Shown here piece after piece: positions 32,948 to 40,627 of a stretch of 64,000 bases of DNA; the stretch's first letter is position 1; each line of letters begins with the position of its first letter. The translations under genes and the position numbers were made by a program. Source of the DNA: Rubrobacter_A sp965214435. Lineage in GTDB: Bacteria > Actinomycetota > Rubrobacteria > Rubrobacterales > Rubrobacteraceae. Location of the stretch: assembly GCA_965214435.1 (NCBI GenBank), contig OZ243960.1:558001-622000 (forward strand), read 5' to 3'. The notes below the pieces were generated by a model. That model had not been told where the DNA came from, did no database searches, and worked only from the letters and a program-made list of their open reading frames with translations.

Positions 32948-33916
32948 ATGGCAAGAAGGTGGTTGCTGGCATTAGCTGGTGGGGTGGTTACCGGGGGACT
33001 CGCGCTGTTGAACGGTAGGTTAGAGCGCAGAGGTGGCCCGGGGACCGGGCTGCTCGGCGAGGAGCGGTATTACCGGTGGCGCGGGGGGAGGCTGGCGTAC
33101 TCGGTGGCTGGAGACCCGGAGGCGGAGCCGCTGCTTCTGGTGCACGGCATCTACGCCGGGGCTTCGTCGCTGGAGTTCCGGAAGAACTTCGAGGAGTTGT
33201 CGCAGAAGTTCCGGGTCTACGCGCTCGACCTTTTAGGGTGGGGTGGTTCGGACAAACCGCGGCGCAGGTACGGTCCGGAGGACGTGACCTCACAGGTAGA
33301 GGATTTTGTGCGGGAGGAGATCGGGGGGCGGGCGCATCTCGTCGCGAGCTCGCTCTCGGCGGCGCTCTGCGTGCCGGCGGCGGTGCGGAGCCCGCGGCTC
33401 TTCAGGAAGGTAGTCTTGATCTGCCCTACCGGCTTTGGGACACTCGACCGGCCGTCCGGTAAGCTCGGGGATGTGATCTACGCTCTATTCCAGGCGCCGG
33501 TGATCGGTCCTTCGCTCTACCACGCCCTCGTCTCCCGGGCGGGCATCCGCTACTACCTCCAGCGCATGGCCTACCACGACCCGGCCCTCGTAACGGAGGA
33601 CCTTATCGACGGCTACTACAAAGCTGGTCACGGACCCGGAGCCCGGTACTTCCCGGCGGCATTCGTGGCGGGCAAGCTAAACCTCGGGGTCGCGGAGTAC
33701 TTCCCCCGGATGCCGCAACGGATACTCGTCTGCTGGGGCCGGGAGTCGAAAACCGTCCCGGTCAGGGAGATAGAAGAGTTCGTCAACCGCAACCCCCGCG
33801 CCGAACCGCTCATCTTCCGCAACGCGGCACTCCTGCCCCACGACGAGCGGGCGGAGGACTTCAACAAGGAGGTCAGCAAGTTCCTGGAGGTCACCGGACC
33901 GCGCCTGCGGCAGTAG
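32948..33916 (+). CDS. Alpha/beta hydrolase with atypical nucleophile elbow
   Basis: 322 residues from ATG 32948, GAGAGGAG nine bases upstream. Residues 1-24 contain a hydrophobic stretch (LLALAGGVVTGGLALL) that may be a membrane anchor. The core has LLLVHGIYAGASSLEF (about 63-78), VYALDLLGWGGSDKP (about 90-104), and the nucleophile region HLVASSLSAALCVP, where the usual GxSxG is replaced by ASSLSA. Catalytic His is probably in LLPHDERAEDF near the C-terminus. Divergent from the MarR-RND operon. Likely an esterase; the substrate is unknown. Confidence 0.8.
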   Translation: MARRWLLALAGGVVTGGLALLNGRLERRGGPGTGLLGEERYYRWRGGRLAYSVAGDPEAEPLLLVHGIYAGASSLEFRKNFEELSQKFRVYALDLLGWGGSDKPRRRYGPEDVTSQVEDFVREEIGGRAHLVASSLSAALCVPAAVRSPRLFRKVVLICPTGFGTLDRPSGKLGDVIYALFQAPVIGPSLYHALVSRAGIRYYLQRMAYHDPALVTEDLIDGYYKAGHGPGARYFPAAFVAGKLNLGVAEYFPRMPQRILVCWGRESKTVPVREIEEFVNRNPRAEPLIFRNAALLPHDERAEDFNKEVSKFLEVTGPRLRQ

Positions 33917-33980
33917 GACGGTTGACGGGTAACACGTGAGCCTGGCCCCGCAAGACGTGTAAAATGCGTGGTAATGGCTT

Positions 33981-34007
33981 TTGACAGGATGACATTCGGG
34001 GTAAAGT
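33981..34007 (+). promoter_or_regulatory. Candidate sigma-70-type promoter for the sortase gene
   Basis: TTGACA at 33981-33986, a 15-bp spacer, then TAAAGT at 34002-34007, 32 bp before the TTG start at 34039. The spacing is short of the ideal 17 but the -35 box is exact. Confidence 0.35.
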
Positions 34008-34038
34008 CCGGCTCCCGGCGGTTACAGAGGTTTCTGTC

Positions 34039-34674
34039 TTGAGTCGCCGCAAAGGAAGGGCCGGGAAGCGTCGGCGGCGGGGGGTGTACCGTTTCCGGCT
34101 GTTCAGCCTGTTCCTCGTCTTGATCGGTGTGGCTCTGATCGGAGTTTACCTGCTGGGCGGTGGCCCGGGGACAGCGGCCTCCGGCCCGGAGAACTTCAAC
34201 GTGCCGGACGTCAACGCGGGACAAGACGCGGCAACCGCTGGCGGCCCCCGCGACAAAACGCTAAAAGTCACTATCCCGGAGATGTCCCGCGTCGAGAACG
34301 CGAACGTCCCGTACACCACCGGCGACGACAGTGAGGCACTAAAGGAGAACGCCGCCATACACCTTAAAGGCACCGGCTTTCCCTGGCAGAGAGAGGCGAA
34401 CGTCTACCTGGCGGGCCACCGCATAGGGTACGCATCCACCGACAGCTTTCTCGGGTTCTACGACTTGAACAAGCTGGAAAACGGGGACGAGATCTACGTA
34501 GAAGACGCGGATGGCACAGAGTACACCTACCGGGTCTTTAAAGAGTTCGTGGTAGACCCGTCCGACTTGTGGGTCACCGAGCCGGTCCCGGGCAAGAATA
34601 TCCTCACCCTCCAGACCTGCACCCTCCCGGACTACACAAAACGGCTTATAGTGCAGGCGGAACTCGTAAGTTAG
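34039..34674 (+). CDS. Sortase (class E-like)
   Basis: 211 residues from TTG 34039. An Arg/Lys-rich N-terminus and one helix (FSLFLVLIGVALIGVYLLGG, about 23-42) anchor it. The sortase fold covers about 75-210, with catalytic His in NVYLAGHRIGY (about 121-131), Cys in LQTCTLPDY (about 194-202) and Arg in KRLIVQAEL at the end. Membrane transpeptidase that joins substrates bearing an LPxTG-like signal to the cell wall. Candidate substrates in this window are the DUF4397 protein (LPDSGG) and the beta-propeller protein (MPETGG). No substrate lies next to it. Confidence 0.9.
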   Translation: MSRRKGRAGKRRRRGVYRFRLFSLFLVLIGVALIGVYLLGGGPGTAASGPENFNVPDVNAGQDAATAGGPRDKTLKVTIPEMSRVENANVPYTTGDDSEALKENAAIHLKGTGFPWQREANVYLAGHRIGYASTDSFLGFYDLNKLENGDEIYVEDADGTEYTYRVFKEFVVDPSDLWVTEPVPGKNILTLQTCTLPDYTKRLIVQAELVS

Positions 34675-34723
34675 CGGCACCGGGTATCATGTGCAGAGCG
34701 TTGGAAAGTAGGGAAGGAGACAC

Positions 34724-35176
34724 ATGCCTCGACTGAGCGCGATGGGACACCCGGTGCATCCCATACTGCAGGCTATACCCGCGGCCGTTCTACCGGCTTC
34801 GACCATCTTCGATGCACTGTCCTACGTGGCAGACGACGAGGAGGGGTTGAGCGACGCCGGGCGGTACAGCCTAACCCTCGGCCTCCTCGGCGGGGTCGGG
34901 GCGGCCGCAACCGGCGTCCTGGACTACTACGAAATAAAGAACCGTCCCGTCCGCCGGGTCGCGCTCTACCACGGCCTCTCCAACGTGGCTCTCATGGGGA
35001 GCTACTACCTGAGCTTCCGGCGGCGCAAAAGCGGCCCGGCCGACGGTAAGGCGCTCCTGCTCTCCATACTCGGGGCCTCGATGGTTGGGCTCTCCGGCTA
35101 CCTCGGGGGCGAGCTGGTCTACGAGCACGGCGTGCGGGTCGGGGAGGACAGAGACGGCATCCCCGGAGCTTCCTAG
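34724..35176 (+). CDS. DUF2231 membrane protein
   Basis: 150 residues, ATG with GGGAAGGAG upstream. The DUF2231 signature opens the protein: GHPVHPILQAIPAAVLPAST (8-27), with the two conserved His. Four helices at about 12-32, 47-66, 82-100 and 110-128. Function unknown; family members are often next to ferritin-like or transport genes. Followed on the same strand by the DUF1624 gene, whose start overlaps or immediately follows it. Confidence 0.85.
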   Translation: MPRLSAMGHPVHPILQAIPAAVLPASTIFDALSYVADDEEGLSDAGRYSLTLGLLGGVGAAATGVLDYYEIKNRPVRRVALYHGLSNVALMGSYYLSFRRRKSGPADGKALLLSILGASMVGLSGYLGGELVYEHGVRVGEDRDGIPGAS

Positions 35177-35192
35177 ACGAGCCGTCCGGCGC

Positions 35193-35954
35193 TTGACGGG
35201 CCAAAAGACCGCCAATACCTACCGCTTCCCGGAGGTGGACGTCGCCCGCGGGCTCGCGATCATAGCGGTCGTCCTCTACCACTTCGTCTACGACCTCGAC
35301 GCCCTGGCCGGGTACGGCATAGAGTCCACCTCCGGCTTCTGGGGGTTTTTCGCCGACGCGAGCGCCTTCGCGTTCGTCTTCCTGGCGGGGCTCTCGCTCG
35401 CTATTAGCTCCTCGCGGGCGCGAGTCACGCTCGGGACAGGCTGGGAGTTGTATAAGAAGTACCTGTTCCGGGGGCTCCGGATACTCGGCTATGGGATGCT
35501 TATAACCCTCGTGTTCTGGGTGTTGCAGTTCGGAACCGTCATCTTCGGCATTCTGCACCTGATAGGCGTCTCGATCATTCTGTCCTACCCGTTCCTGAAA
35601 CTCCGGTGGCCGAACCTCTTCCTCGGGCTCGCTATCATAGCCTTGGGAGCCTTTATGCAGGCCCTGAACGTCTCCGCCGACACCGCATGGCTGGCACCTT
35701 TAGGCGTCGTGCCCGACTACCTCTTTATGCCGGACTACCGGCCGCTACTACCCTGGTTCGGGGTGGTACTCCTCGGACTTTTCGCCGGGAACATGCTGTA
35801 CGCCGACCGGGCGGTAGTCCGGGCAAGAACCGTTCGGGCTCCGGCGCCGGTGCGTCCGCTAGCTTTTCTCGGGCGTCACACACTTCTTATCTACCTCGTC
35901 CACCAGCCACTGCTGATCTCGGTGCTCGCCGTCCTGGGAGTGGTGACGCTCTAG
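35193..35954 (+). CDS. DUF1624 (heparan-alpha-glucosaminide acetyltransferase-like) membrane protein
   Basis: 253 residues from TTG 35193; a longer frame to 35085 would overlap DUF2231 and is less likely. Signature of the family: VDVARGLAIIAVVLYHFVYD (about 16-35), the conserved His being the acetyl-CoA acceptor in eukaryotic HGSNAT. About seven helices follow: FAFVFLAGLSLAISS, ILGYGMLITLVFWVL, IFGILHLIGVSIILSY and HTLLIYLVHQPLLI. Transmembrane acetyltransferase is the best guess; the acceptor is unknown. Confidence 0.75.
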   Translation: MTGQKTANTYRFPEVDVARGLAIIAVVLYHFVYDLDALAGYGIESTSGFWGFFADASAFAFVFLAGLSLAISSSRARVTLGTGWELYKKYLFRGLRILGYGMLITLVFWVLQFGTVIFGILHLIGVSIILSYPFLKLRWPNLFLGLAIIALGAFMQALNVSADTAWLAPLGVVPDYLFMPDYRPLLPWFGVVLLGLFAGNMLYADRAVVRARTVRAPAPVRPLAFLGRHTLLIYLVHQPLLISVLAVLGVVTL

Positions 35955-35956
35955 TC

Positions 35957-36499
35957 CTATCCGGCGGTCTCGCCCGCGGCCGGTCTCTCCGGACGTCCGG
36001 GACGGAAGACCATGCAGGTCGTGGTGGCGTGGCCGTAGAGGTTGCCGGAGGCGTCGGTGAGACGAGCCTCGGCGGTCGCGACCCGGCCTCCGGCGTGGAT
36101 GGCGGGGCCTTCGCAGAAGACCGTCCCGGCATCCACCGTGATGGGCCGCAGGAAGTTTACCTTTAGCTCCAGAGTCGTGTAGCCGGTCCCGGCCGGGAGC
36201 GTGGTGTGCACGGCGCAGCCCATCGCGGAGTCAAAGAGGGTACAGGCGAGCCCGCCGTGGACGGTGCCGATAGGGTTGTAGTGATACTCGGCCGGCTCGC
36301 ACTCGAATACCGCCCGGCCCTCAGCGACCTCCCGGAGCCGGAACCCGAGCGCCTCCGCTATCGGGGCCGTCGGGTACTCGCCCCGGGACATAGCTTGCAG
36401 GTACTGGAGGCCACTCTTCTCCTTTGCGGCCTCCGCCCCGGCGAGCGGGTCTCCCCACTCAAACGTTCTCCTGCGCTGCGCCGACTCCTCCGGTGACAA
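35957..36499 (-). CDS. PaaI-type hotdog thioesterase
   Basis: 180 residues, TTG 36499 (GGAAAAAGG upstream). Hotdog-fold thioesterase: LQAMSRGEYPTAPIAEALGF (about 32-52), then YNPIGTVHGGLACTLFDSAM (about 74-94), whose HGG and Asp are the PaaI-type catalytic motif, and LELKVNFLRPIT (about 104-115). Hydrolyses acyl-CoA, probably aromatic or branched. A 30-residue charged N-terminus precedes the domain. Convergent with the DUF1624 gene, two bases apart. Confidence 0.85.
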   Translation of the reverse strand: MSPEESAQRRRTFEWGDPLAGAEAAKEKSGLQYLQAMSRGEYPTAPIAEALGFRLREVAEGRAVFECEPAEYHYNPIGTVHGGLACTLFDSAMGCAVHTTLPAGTGYTTLELKVNFLRPITVDAGTVFCEGPAIHAGGRVATAEARLTDASGNLYGHATTTCMVFRPGRPERPAAGETAG

Positions 36500-36531
36500 C
36501 CTTTTTCCTTTCTACAGAGCTATAGCGGGCG

Positions 36532-37461
36532 TTATAGCGAGCGCGAGAGCCAGCTTTCCAGGGTCTGCGCCACAAGTTCCGGGGCGTCCTGCTGCACGAA
36601 GTGTCCGGCGCCGGGTACGGTGACGAGGGTCAGGTTGTTATCTACCCAATCCCAGGTACCGTTCAGCGTGGCGGGTAGCAGGTACGGGTCTTCGAGGCCG
36701 TGGATCTGGAGCACCGGCGAGCGCACTTTTATTACCGGCGACTCCACCTCCTTGTACGGCTCCCGCGGGTAGCTCCGCTTGTAGTAGTGGAGCATCGCCT
36801 CGAAGTCCGACCGGCGCATCGCCTCCAGATACTTCTCTCTGGCGGACGGGTCCGTTACCCACCGCACGAGCTTCTCGGCGGTCAGTGAGCGGTGCGCGCC
36901 TTCTTCCTGGAAGCGCCGCGTATAGGCGCTGCTCTCGTACTGCTCGGGGTTGTTGGCGAGTTCCCGGGCCAGGCCGCGCGGGTGGGGGACGTTCAGGATC
37001 ACGAGCCCGTCCAGCATCTCCGGCACGTGCATCGCGAACTGCCAGGCTATAGCTCCGCCCCAGTCGTGGCCGCAGACGATAGCCTTTTCGTATCCTAGAG
37101 ACCGGACCACCGCTACCACATCCCCGACAAGGAGCCGCATGTCGTAGTTCTCTACTCCCTCCGGCTTGTCGCTCAGGTTGTACCCCCGGAGGTCCAGGGC
37201 TACGGTTCTATAACTCTCTGACAATACCTCCATCTGGTAGCGCCAGGTGTACCAGAAGTCGGGAAAGCCGTGCAGCATGACGAGTAGCGGCCCCTCGCCG
37301 AGGGTCGCGTAGTGGACTTTTACGCCGGCGTTGTCGGCGTAGCCGTGTTCGACCCGGTCGTTGAAGTCCTCTTCGACGAGCCGGGGGCCGTCTTTAGCGG
37401 GGGCCTCGGCTGGAAACTCCGGGGCTTCTCCGGCTTCTGGACTTACTTCTTCAGGGGTCAC
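36532..37461 (-). CDS. Epoxide hydrolase/dehalogenase-like alpha/beta hydrolase
   Basis: 309 residues from GTG 37461, whose GTGA overlaps the stop of the upstream thioesterase (four-base overlap), so they are co-translated; a longer frame to 37671 only overlaps that thioesterase. First 25 residues are acidic and Pro-rich. Core: LHGFPDFWYTWRYQ (about 65-78), LDLRGYNLSDKPEG (about 90-103), nucleophile Asp in CGHDWGGAIAW (about 128-138), His in GAGHFVQQDAPE (about 283-294). The HGFPxxxxWR motif and Asp nucleophile are those of soluble epoxide hydrolases or haloalkane dehalogenases. Confidence 0.85.
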   Translation of the reverse strand: MTPEEVSPEAGEAPEFPAEAPAKDGPRLVEEDFNDRVEHGYADNAGVKVHYATLGEGPLLVMLHGFPDFWYTWRYQMEVLSESYRTVALDLRGYNLSDKPEGVENYDMRLLVGDVVAVVRSLGYEKAIVCGHDWGGAIAWQFAMHVPEMLDGLVILNVPHPRGLARELANNPEQYESSAYTRRFQEEGAHRSLTAEKLVRWVTDPSAREKYLEAMRRSDFEAMLHYYKRSYPREPYKEVESPVIKVRSPVLQIHGLEDPYLLPATLNGTWDWVDNNLTLVTVPGAGHFVQQDAPELVAQTLESWLSRSL

Positions 37462-37856
37462 CCTTCGGCGTCCAGGACGGCCAGGGTGCAGCGGGAGATG
37501 CACACGGGTTTTTCGTCTTCGTCGTGGAGGTGGACCTCCCAGACCTGGCTGCTGTGGCCCCGGTGGACGGGGGTCGCCACGGCGGTGAGGGTGCCGGACC
37601 TTTTGGGACGGACGTGACTGGCGTTGATCTCCGACCCGAACGCGACCTTTCCCGGCGGACAGTTGAGCCAACCACCGAGCGTGGCCGCCGACTCGGCGAG
37701 CACCACGCTCACCCCGCCGTGCAGGTACCCGAGCGGCTGGTGGTGGCGCTCATCCACTGGCATCCGCAGGACCACCCGCTCCGGCTCCAACTCCACGTAC
37801 TCGATGCCGATACCCTTGCCGATGCCGTCCCGCTCCGCGAGGTCGTTAATGTCCAT
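37458..37856 (-). CDS. Hotdog thioesterase (MenI/YdiI-like)
   Basis: 132 residues, ATG 37856 with AAGGCGGAAG upstream. Full-length PaaI/YdiI-type hotdog domain: VVLRMPVDERHHQPLGYLHG (about 28-47), Glu in SVVLAESAATLGGW (about 50-63) as catalytic residue, and FGSEINASHVRPKRSG (about 73-88). Closest known relatives hydrolyse 1,4-dihydroxy-2-naphthoyl-CoA or other aromatic acyl-CoA, but the menaquinone genes are not near. Co-translated with the epoxide-hydrolase-like gene. Upstream is MFS on the same strand, 72 bp away. Confidence 0.85.
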   Translation of the reverse strand: MDINDLAERDGIGKGIGIEYVELEPERVVLRMPVDERHHQPLGYLHGGVSVVLAESAATLGGWLNCPPGKVAFGSEINASHVRPKRSGTLTAVATPVHRGHSSQVWEVHLHDEDEKPVCISRCTLAVLDAEG

Positions 37857-37927
37857 GACTTCCGCCTTCCCGTAGCCCGCTCACCGGCCAGCAGTATATT
37901 CGCCCGCCGGACGTTCGCAAGCGGAGG

Positions 37928-39367
37928 TCAGGGTTTGCTTTTCACCGGCGGCAGGGTGAGGAGGAAAAAGAGCGAGACCGCGAGGCACAGGCTCATGACG
38001 AGAAAAATGTCGGAGAAGGGTGTGGCGCCGAGGTCATAGAACGGGTTCAGGGCGGCGGTCGAGGTCTCGCGGCGGAACGCGAGAAAGGCTCCGAGGAGCG
38101 CGGGTCCAAATCCGCCGCCGAGGAAAAACATCATCTGGTAGATACCGAGTCCGACCCCGATCTCGGCGTCCGGGAGGGTCGCGGCGGCGGCGTTAGTGTT
38201 CGGAGAGTTGAGGCCGGAAAACCCGATGCCGAGGCCGAGCATCCCGGCGGCGACGACGAGCGGGGAGGCCCCGACCCCGAAGGTCGAGAGGGCGAGTGTG
38301 GAGACGAGCATCACGCACACGCCGGAGAGAACCAGGGGCCGCGGGGTGAACCGGTCCGAGAGGCGTCCGGCCAGCGGCGAGAGGATGGCGACGGCTACCG
38401 CGCCGGGGGCGAGCACGAGGCCCGCGACCCCGGCGGAGAGGCTGTTGACGTCGGAGATCAGGATCGGCACGAAGATGACCGCCGCCAGGTTCGCGAACAT
38501 GGCGAAAAACCCGACCGCCGCGCACGTAACGTATGCCCGGTTCCCGAAAAGCCGCGGGGAGACAAAAGGCTCGGCGGAGTGCGAGATCCTCCACCAGAAC
38601 GCCCCGATAGCGGCCGCAGCCGCGGCGAAGCTTCCCCACGACAGCGGGGAGGCGAAGCCGGCCACCTGTCCTTCGGTGACCCCGAAAAGGGCGAGCCCGG
38701 CCCCGGCGGCGAGCAAGAGCCCACCGGGCAGATCGAAGCTTTTCCCGGCGTCCGCAGCCTGGCTATCGGGCAGGATGTAGAGCGCGCCCACCAGGAGGAC
38801 GAGACCGAGGGTCAGCGTGCCGTAGAAAAGGGCGTGCCAGCCGGCGAACTGTACTATCGCGCCTCCAGCCACCGGCCCGACGGCGGCCCCGATACCGACG
38901 CTGGAGGAGATCAGACCCAGAGCCCCGCCCCTCTCCCCCGGCGGCAGCAATTTCGCGACCGAGGCGCTCGCGAGCGCGGGTATAGCCCCGGCCCCCGCCG
39001 CCTGCACTATCCTCCCGCCAACCAGGAGGAGCAAACTCGGGGCCAGCGCGCACGCCAGCGACCCTGCGGCAAACGCGGCGAGCCCGACGGCGAACGCTTT
39101 TTTCAGGCTGTAGATGTCGGCCAGCCGTCCGTAGAGCGGGATGCCGACGGCGAAGACGAGCAGGTAGGCGGTTATGACCCAACTGGTCTGGGCTTCCGAA
39201 GAGCCGTAGTCCTCCCCGATGGTCGGGATCGCGACGTTCACCATCCCGCCGTTGGCGACCACCACGAATACCGCAGCCGATATGATGAATAGAAACGACC
39301 GCATCGAGCCGCCCCCGGCCTGAAGCTCGCTCTCTTCTGCGCCCGAATCGTTGCTACTCAAGACCAC
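37928..39367 (-). CDS. MFS drug exporter (DHA2-like)
   Basis: 479 residues from GTG 39367; ATG 39304 would remove 21 hydrophilic residues. About fourteen hydrophobic helices. Family motif A between TM2 and TM3 reads YGRLADIYSLKKA (about 79-91), motif C lies in GIGAAVGPVAGGAIVQFAG (about 158-176), and QTSWVITAYLLVFAVGIPLY (about 60-78) is typical of DHA2 proton-drug antiporters. Function: proton-coupled export of small compounds. The gene is divergent from the J-domain protein gene 125 bp away. Confidence 0.85.
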   Translation of the reverse strand: MVLSSNDSGAEESELQAGGGSMRSFLFIISAAVFVVVANGGMVNVAIPTIGEDYGSSEAQTSWVITAYLLVFAVGIPLYGRLADIYSLKKAFAVGLAAFAAGSLACALAPSLLLLVGGRIVQAAGAGAIPALASASVAKLLPPGERGGALGLISSSVGIGAAVGPVAGGAIVQFAGWHALFYGTLTLGLVLLVGALYILPDSQAADAGKSFDLPGGLLLAAGAGLALFGVTEGQVAGFASPLSWGSFAAAAAAIGAFWWRISHSAEPFVSPRLFGNRAYVTCAAVGFFAMFANLAAVIFVPILISDVNSLSAGVAGLVLAPGAVAVAILSPLAGRLSDRFTPRPLVLSGVCVMLVSTLALSTFGVGASPLVVAAGMLGLGIGFSGLNSPNTNAAAATLPDAEIGVGLGIYQMMFFLGGGFGPALLGAFLAFRRETSTAALNPFYDLGATPFSDIFLVMSLCLAVSLFFLLTLPPVKSKP

Positions 39368-39492
39368 TTACGGTCTCACACCCGGACCTCTACCACAAGG
39401 GCGCTATTCTCCCCGTTTGTGGGCATTACCCATGTGGGGCGCTGTACACCCCCACCGTTCTGTACGGCAACCAGCAGAAACTAGTAGACGGA

Positions 39493-40518
39493 ATGTTGAA
39501 CAAAGAAACCCTCACAAAGATAAACGACCGCTCGCGGCGCTCCGGCGTCCCGGTCGCCGCCGCAGGACTCGCGGCCGGAGCGGTGCTCGTGGCGGTCGCG
39601 GTGCTCGCGACCGGGCTCGCGTCCCCCGTGCTGGCCGGCGGCATCCTGGTAGCCGGGGTGGGGGCGGCCGTCGCGGTGTACCTAAAGAGCGGTTCACCGG
39701 AGGTTACGCAACTCCACTACGACCTCGACGGGGAAGCAGCCAACCGGTTCGCCGCCGTGCGGCGCGCCTGCAAAGAGCTTGCGACCGCAGAGAAAGTCTG
39801 GTGGTACGAGCCTACTCCCGGAGAAAAGAGCGGCGCGACGGAGTACCGGGCGGCCGAGGTCGGTATTCTGGAGACACCCGGCATATCCGCGAACGTGGAG
39901 GTCTGGGGCATCTCGGCCGGGGGAGACCGGCTCTACTTCTTCCCGGACTGCGCGCTGTACTACGGCGGCGGAGACGGCGGCGGGGAGTACCGGCAGGTCC
40001 CTTACCCGGCCTTCGAGGTGGCTTTCGGGGAGGTAGAGAGACTGGAGGAGGGCGAGGTCCCGGCGGACGCGGAGATTGTAAACCAGACGTGGCGTCACCT
40101 CCGGGACGACGGCGGCCCGGACCTGCGTTTCACCTCCAACCCGAAGCTGACGACCGTGAGCTACGGCTCGCTCCGGCTGTCCGGACCCCGGCTGAAGTTG
40201 GGGTTGCTGGTATCCAGCCGGTCGGCGGCCGCCCGGTTTGCCCGCTCGTTCGGTCCGGCTCCGGAAGAGCCCCGGGAAGAAGAGCGGGTCCGGGACTTTG
40301 TCCCGCCGACCGTACCCGAGGCTACCTCGGCGGCGCACGCGGTGCTCGGCCTGGAAGCCGGGGCCTCAAAAAGCGAGGTCACGGCCGCCTACCGCAAGCT
40401 GGCCCGCGAGCACCACCCGGACACGGTGGCGGGCCTGGACCCGGGAGCCCGGGAAGCTTCGGAGACCCGCATGAAAGAGATAAATGCCGCCTACGCCGAG
40501 TTGCGCCGCGGGACTTAG
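39493..40518 (+). CDS. Membrane-anchored J-domain protein
   Basis: 341 residues. Two hydrophobic helices at about 20-41 and 45-65 (AAAGLAAGAVLVAVAVLATG and VLAGGILVAGVGAAVAVYLK), a cytosolic middle domain of unknown fold (about 75-260), and a C-terminal J domain at about 285-341 with helix II YRKLAREHHPD, so the HPD tripeptide is intact. J domains stimulate the ATPase of DnaK. Placing it at the C-terminus of a membrane protein suggests recruitment of DnaK to the membrane surface. Middle domain contains VWWYEPTPGEKS and LYFFPDCALYYGGG. Divergent from the MFS gene. Confidence 0.85.
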   Translation: MLNKETLTKINDRSRRSGVPVAAAGLAAGAVLVAVAVLATGLASPVLAGGILVAGVGAAVAVYLKSGSPEVTQLHYDLDGEAANRFAAVRRACKELATAEKVWWYEPTPGEKSGATEYRAAEVGILETPGISANVEVWGISAGGDRLYFFPDCALYYGGGDGGGEYRQVPYPAFEVAFGEVERLEEGEVPADAEIVNQTWRHLRDDGGPDLRFTSNPKLTTVSYGSLRLSGPRLKLGLLVSSRSAAARFARSFGPAPEEPREEERVRDFVPPTVPEATSAAHAVLGLEAGASKSEVTAAYRKLAREHHPDTVAGLDPGAREASETRMKEINAAYAELRRGT

Positions 40519-40627
40519 TCCGGCATAGGAGTAAGCTCAACGGTGGATCCGCTTGCACCGTAGAAGCTGGGCCGTACAATGCAACGGCGTAGAGCTTCTA
40601 AAACCGGACGAAAAGGCGGCGGCGTAC

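Noticed and set aside
35085..35192. Longer N-terminus of the DUF1624 protein
   Set aside because: Residues are Ser/Thr/Arg-rich and overlap the DUF2231 gene; the family begins at VDVARGLAII, so TTG 35193 is preferred.
36532..37671. Long frame giving a 379-residue epoxide-hydrolase-like protein
   Set aside because: The first 70 residues merely overlap the thioesterase in another frame; GTG 37461 with a 4-base overlap is the sensible start.
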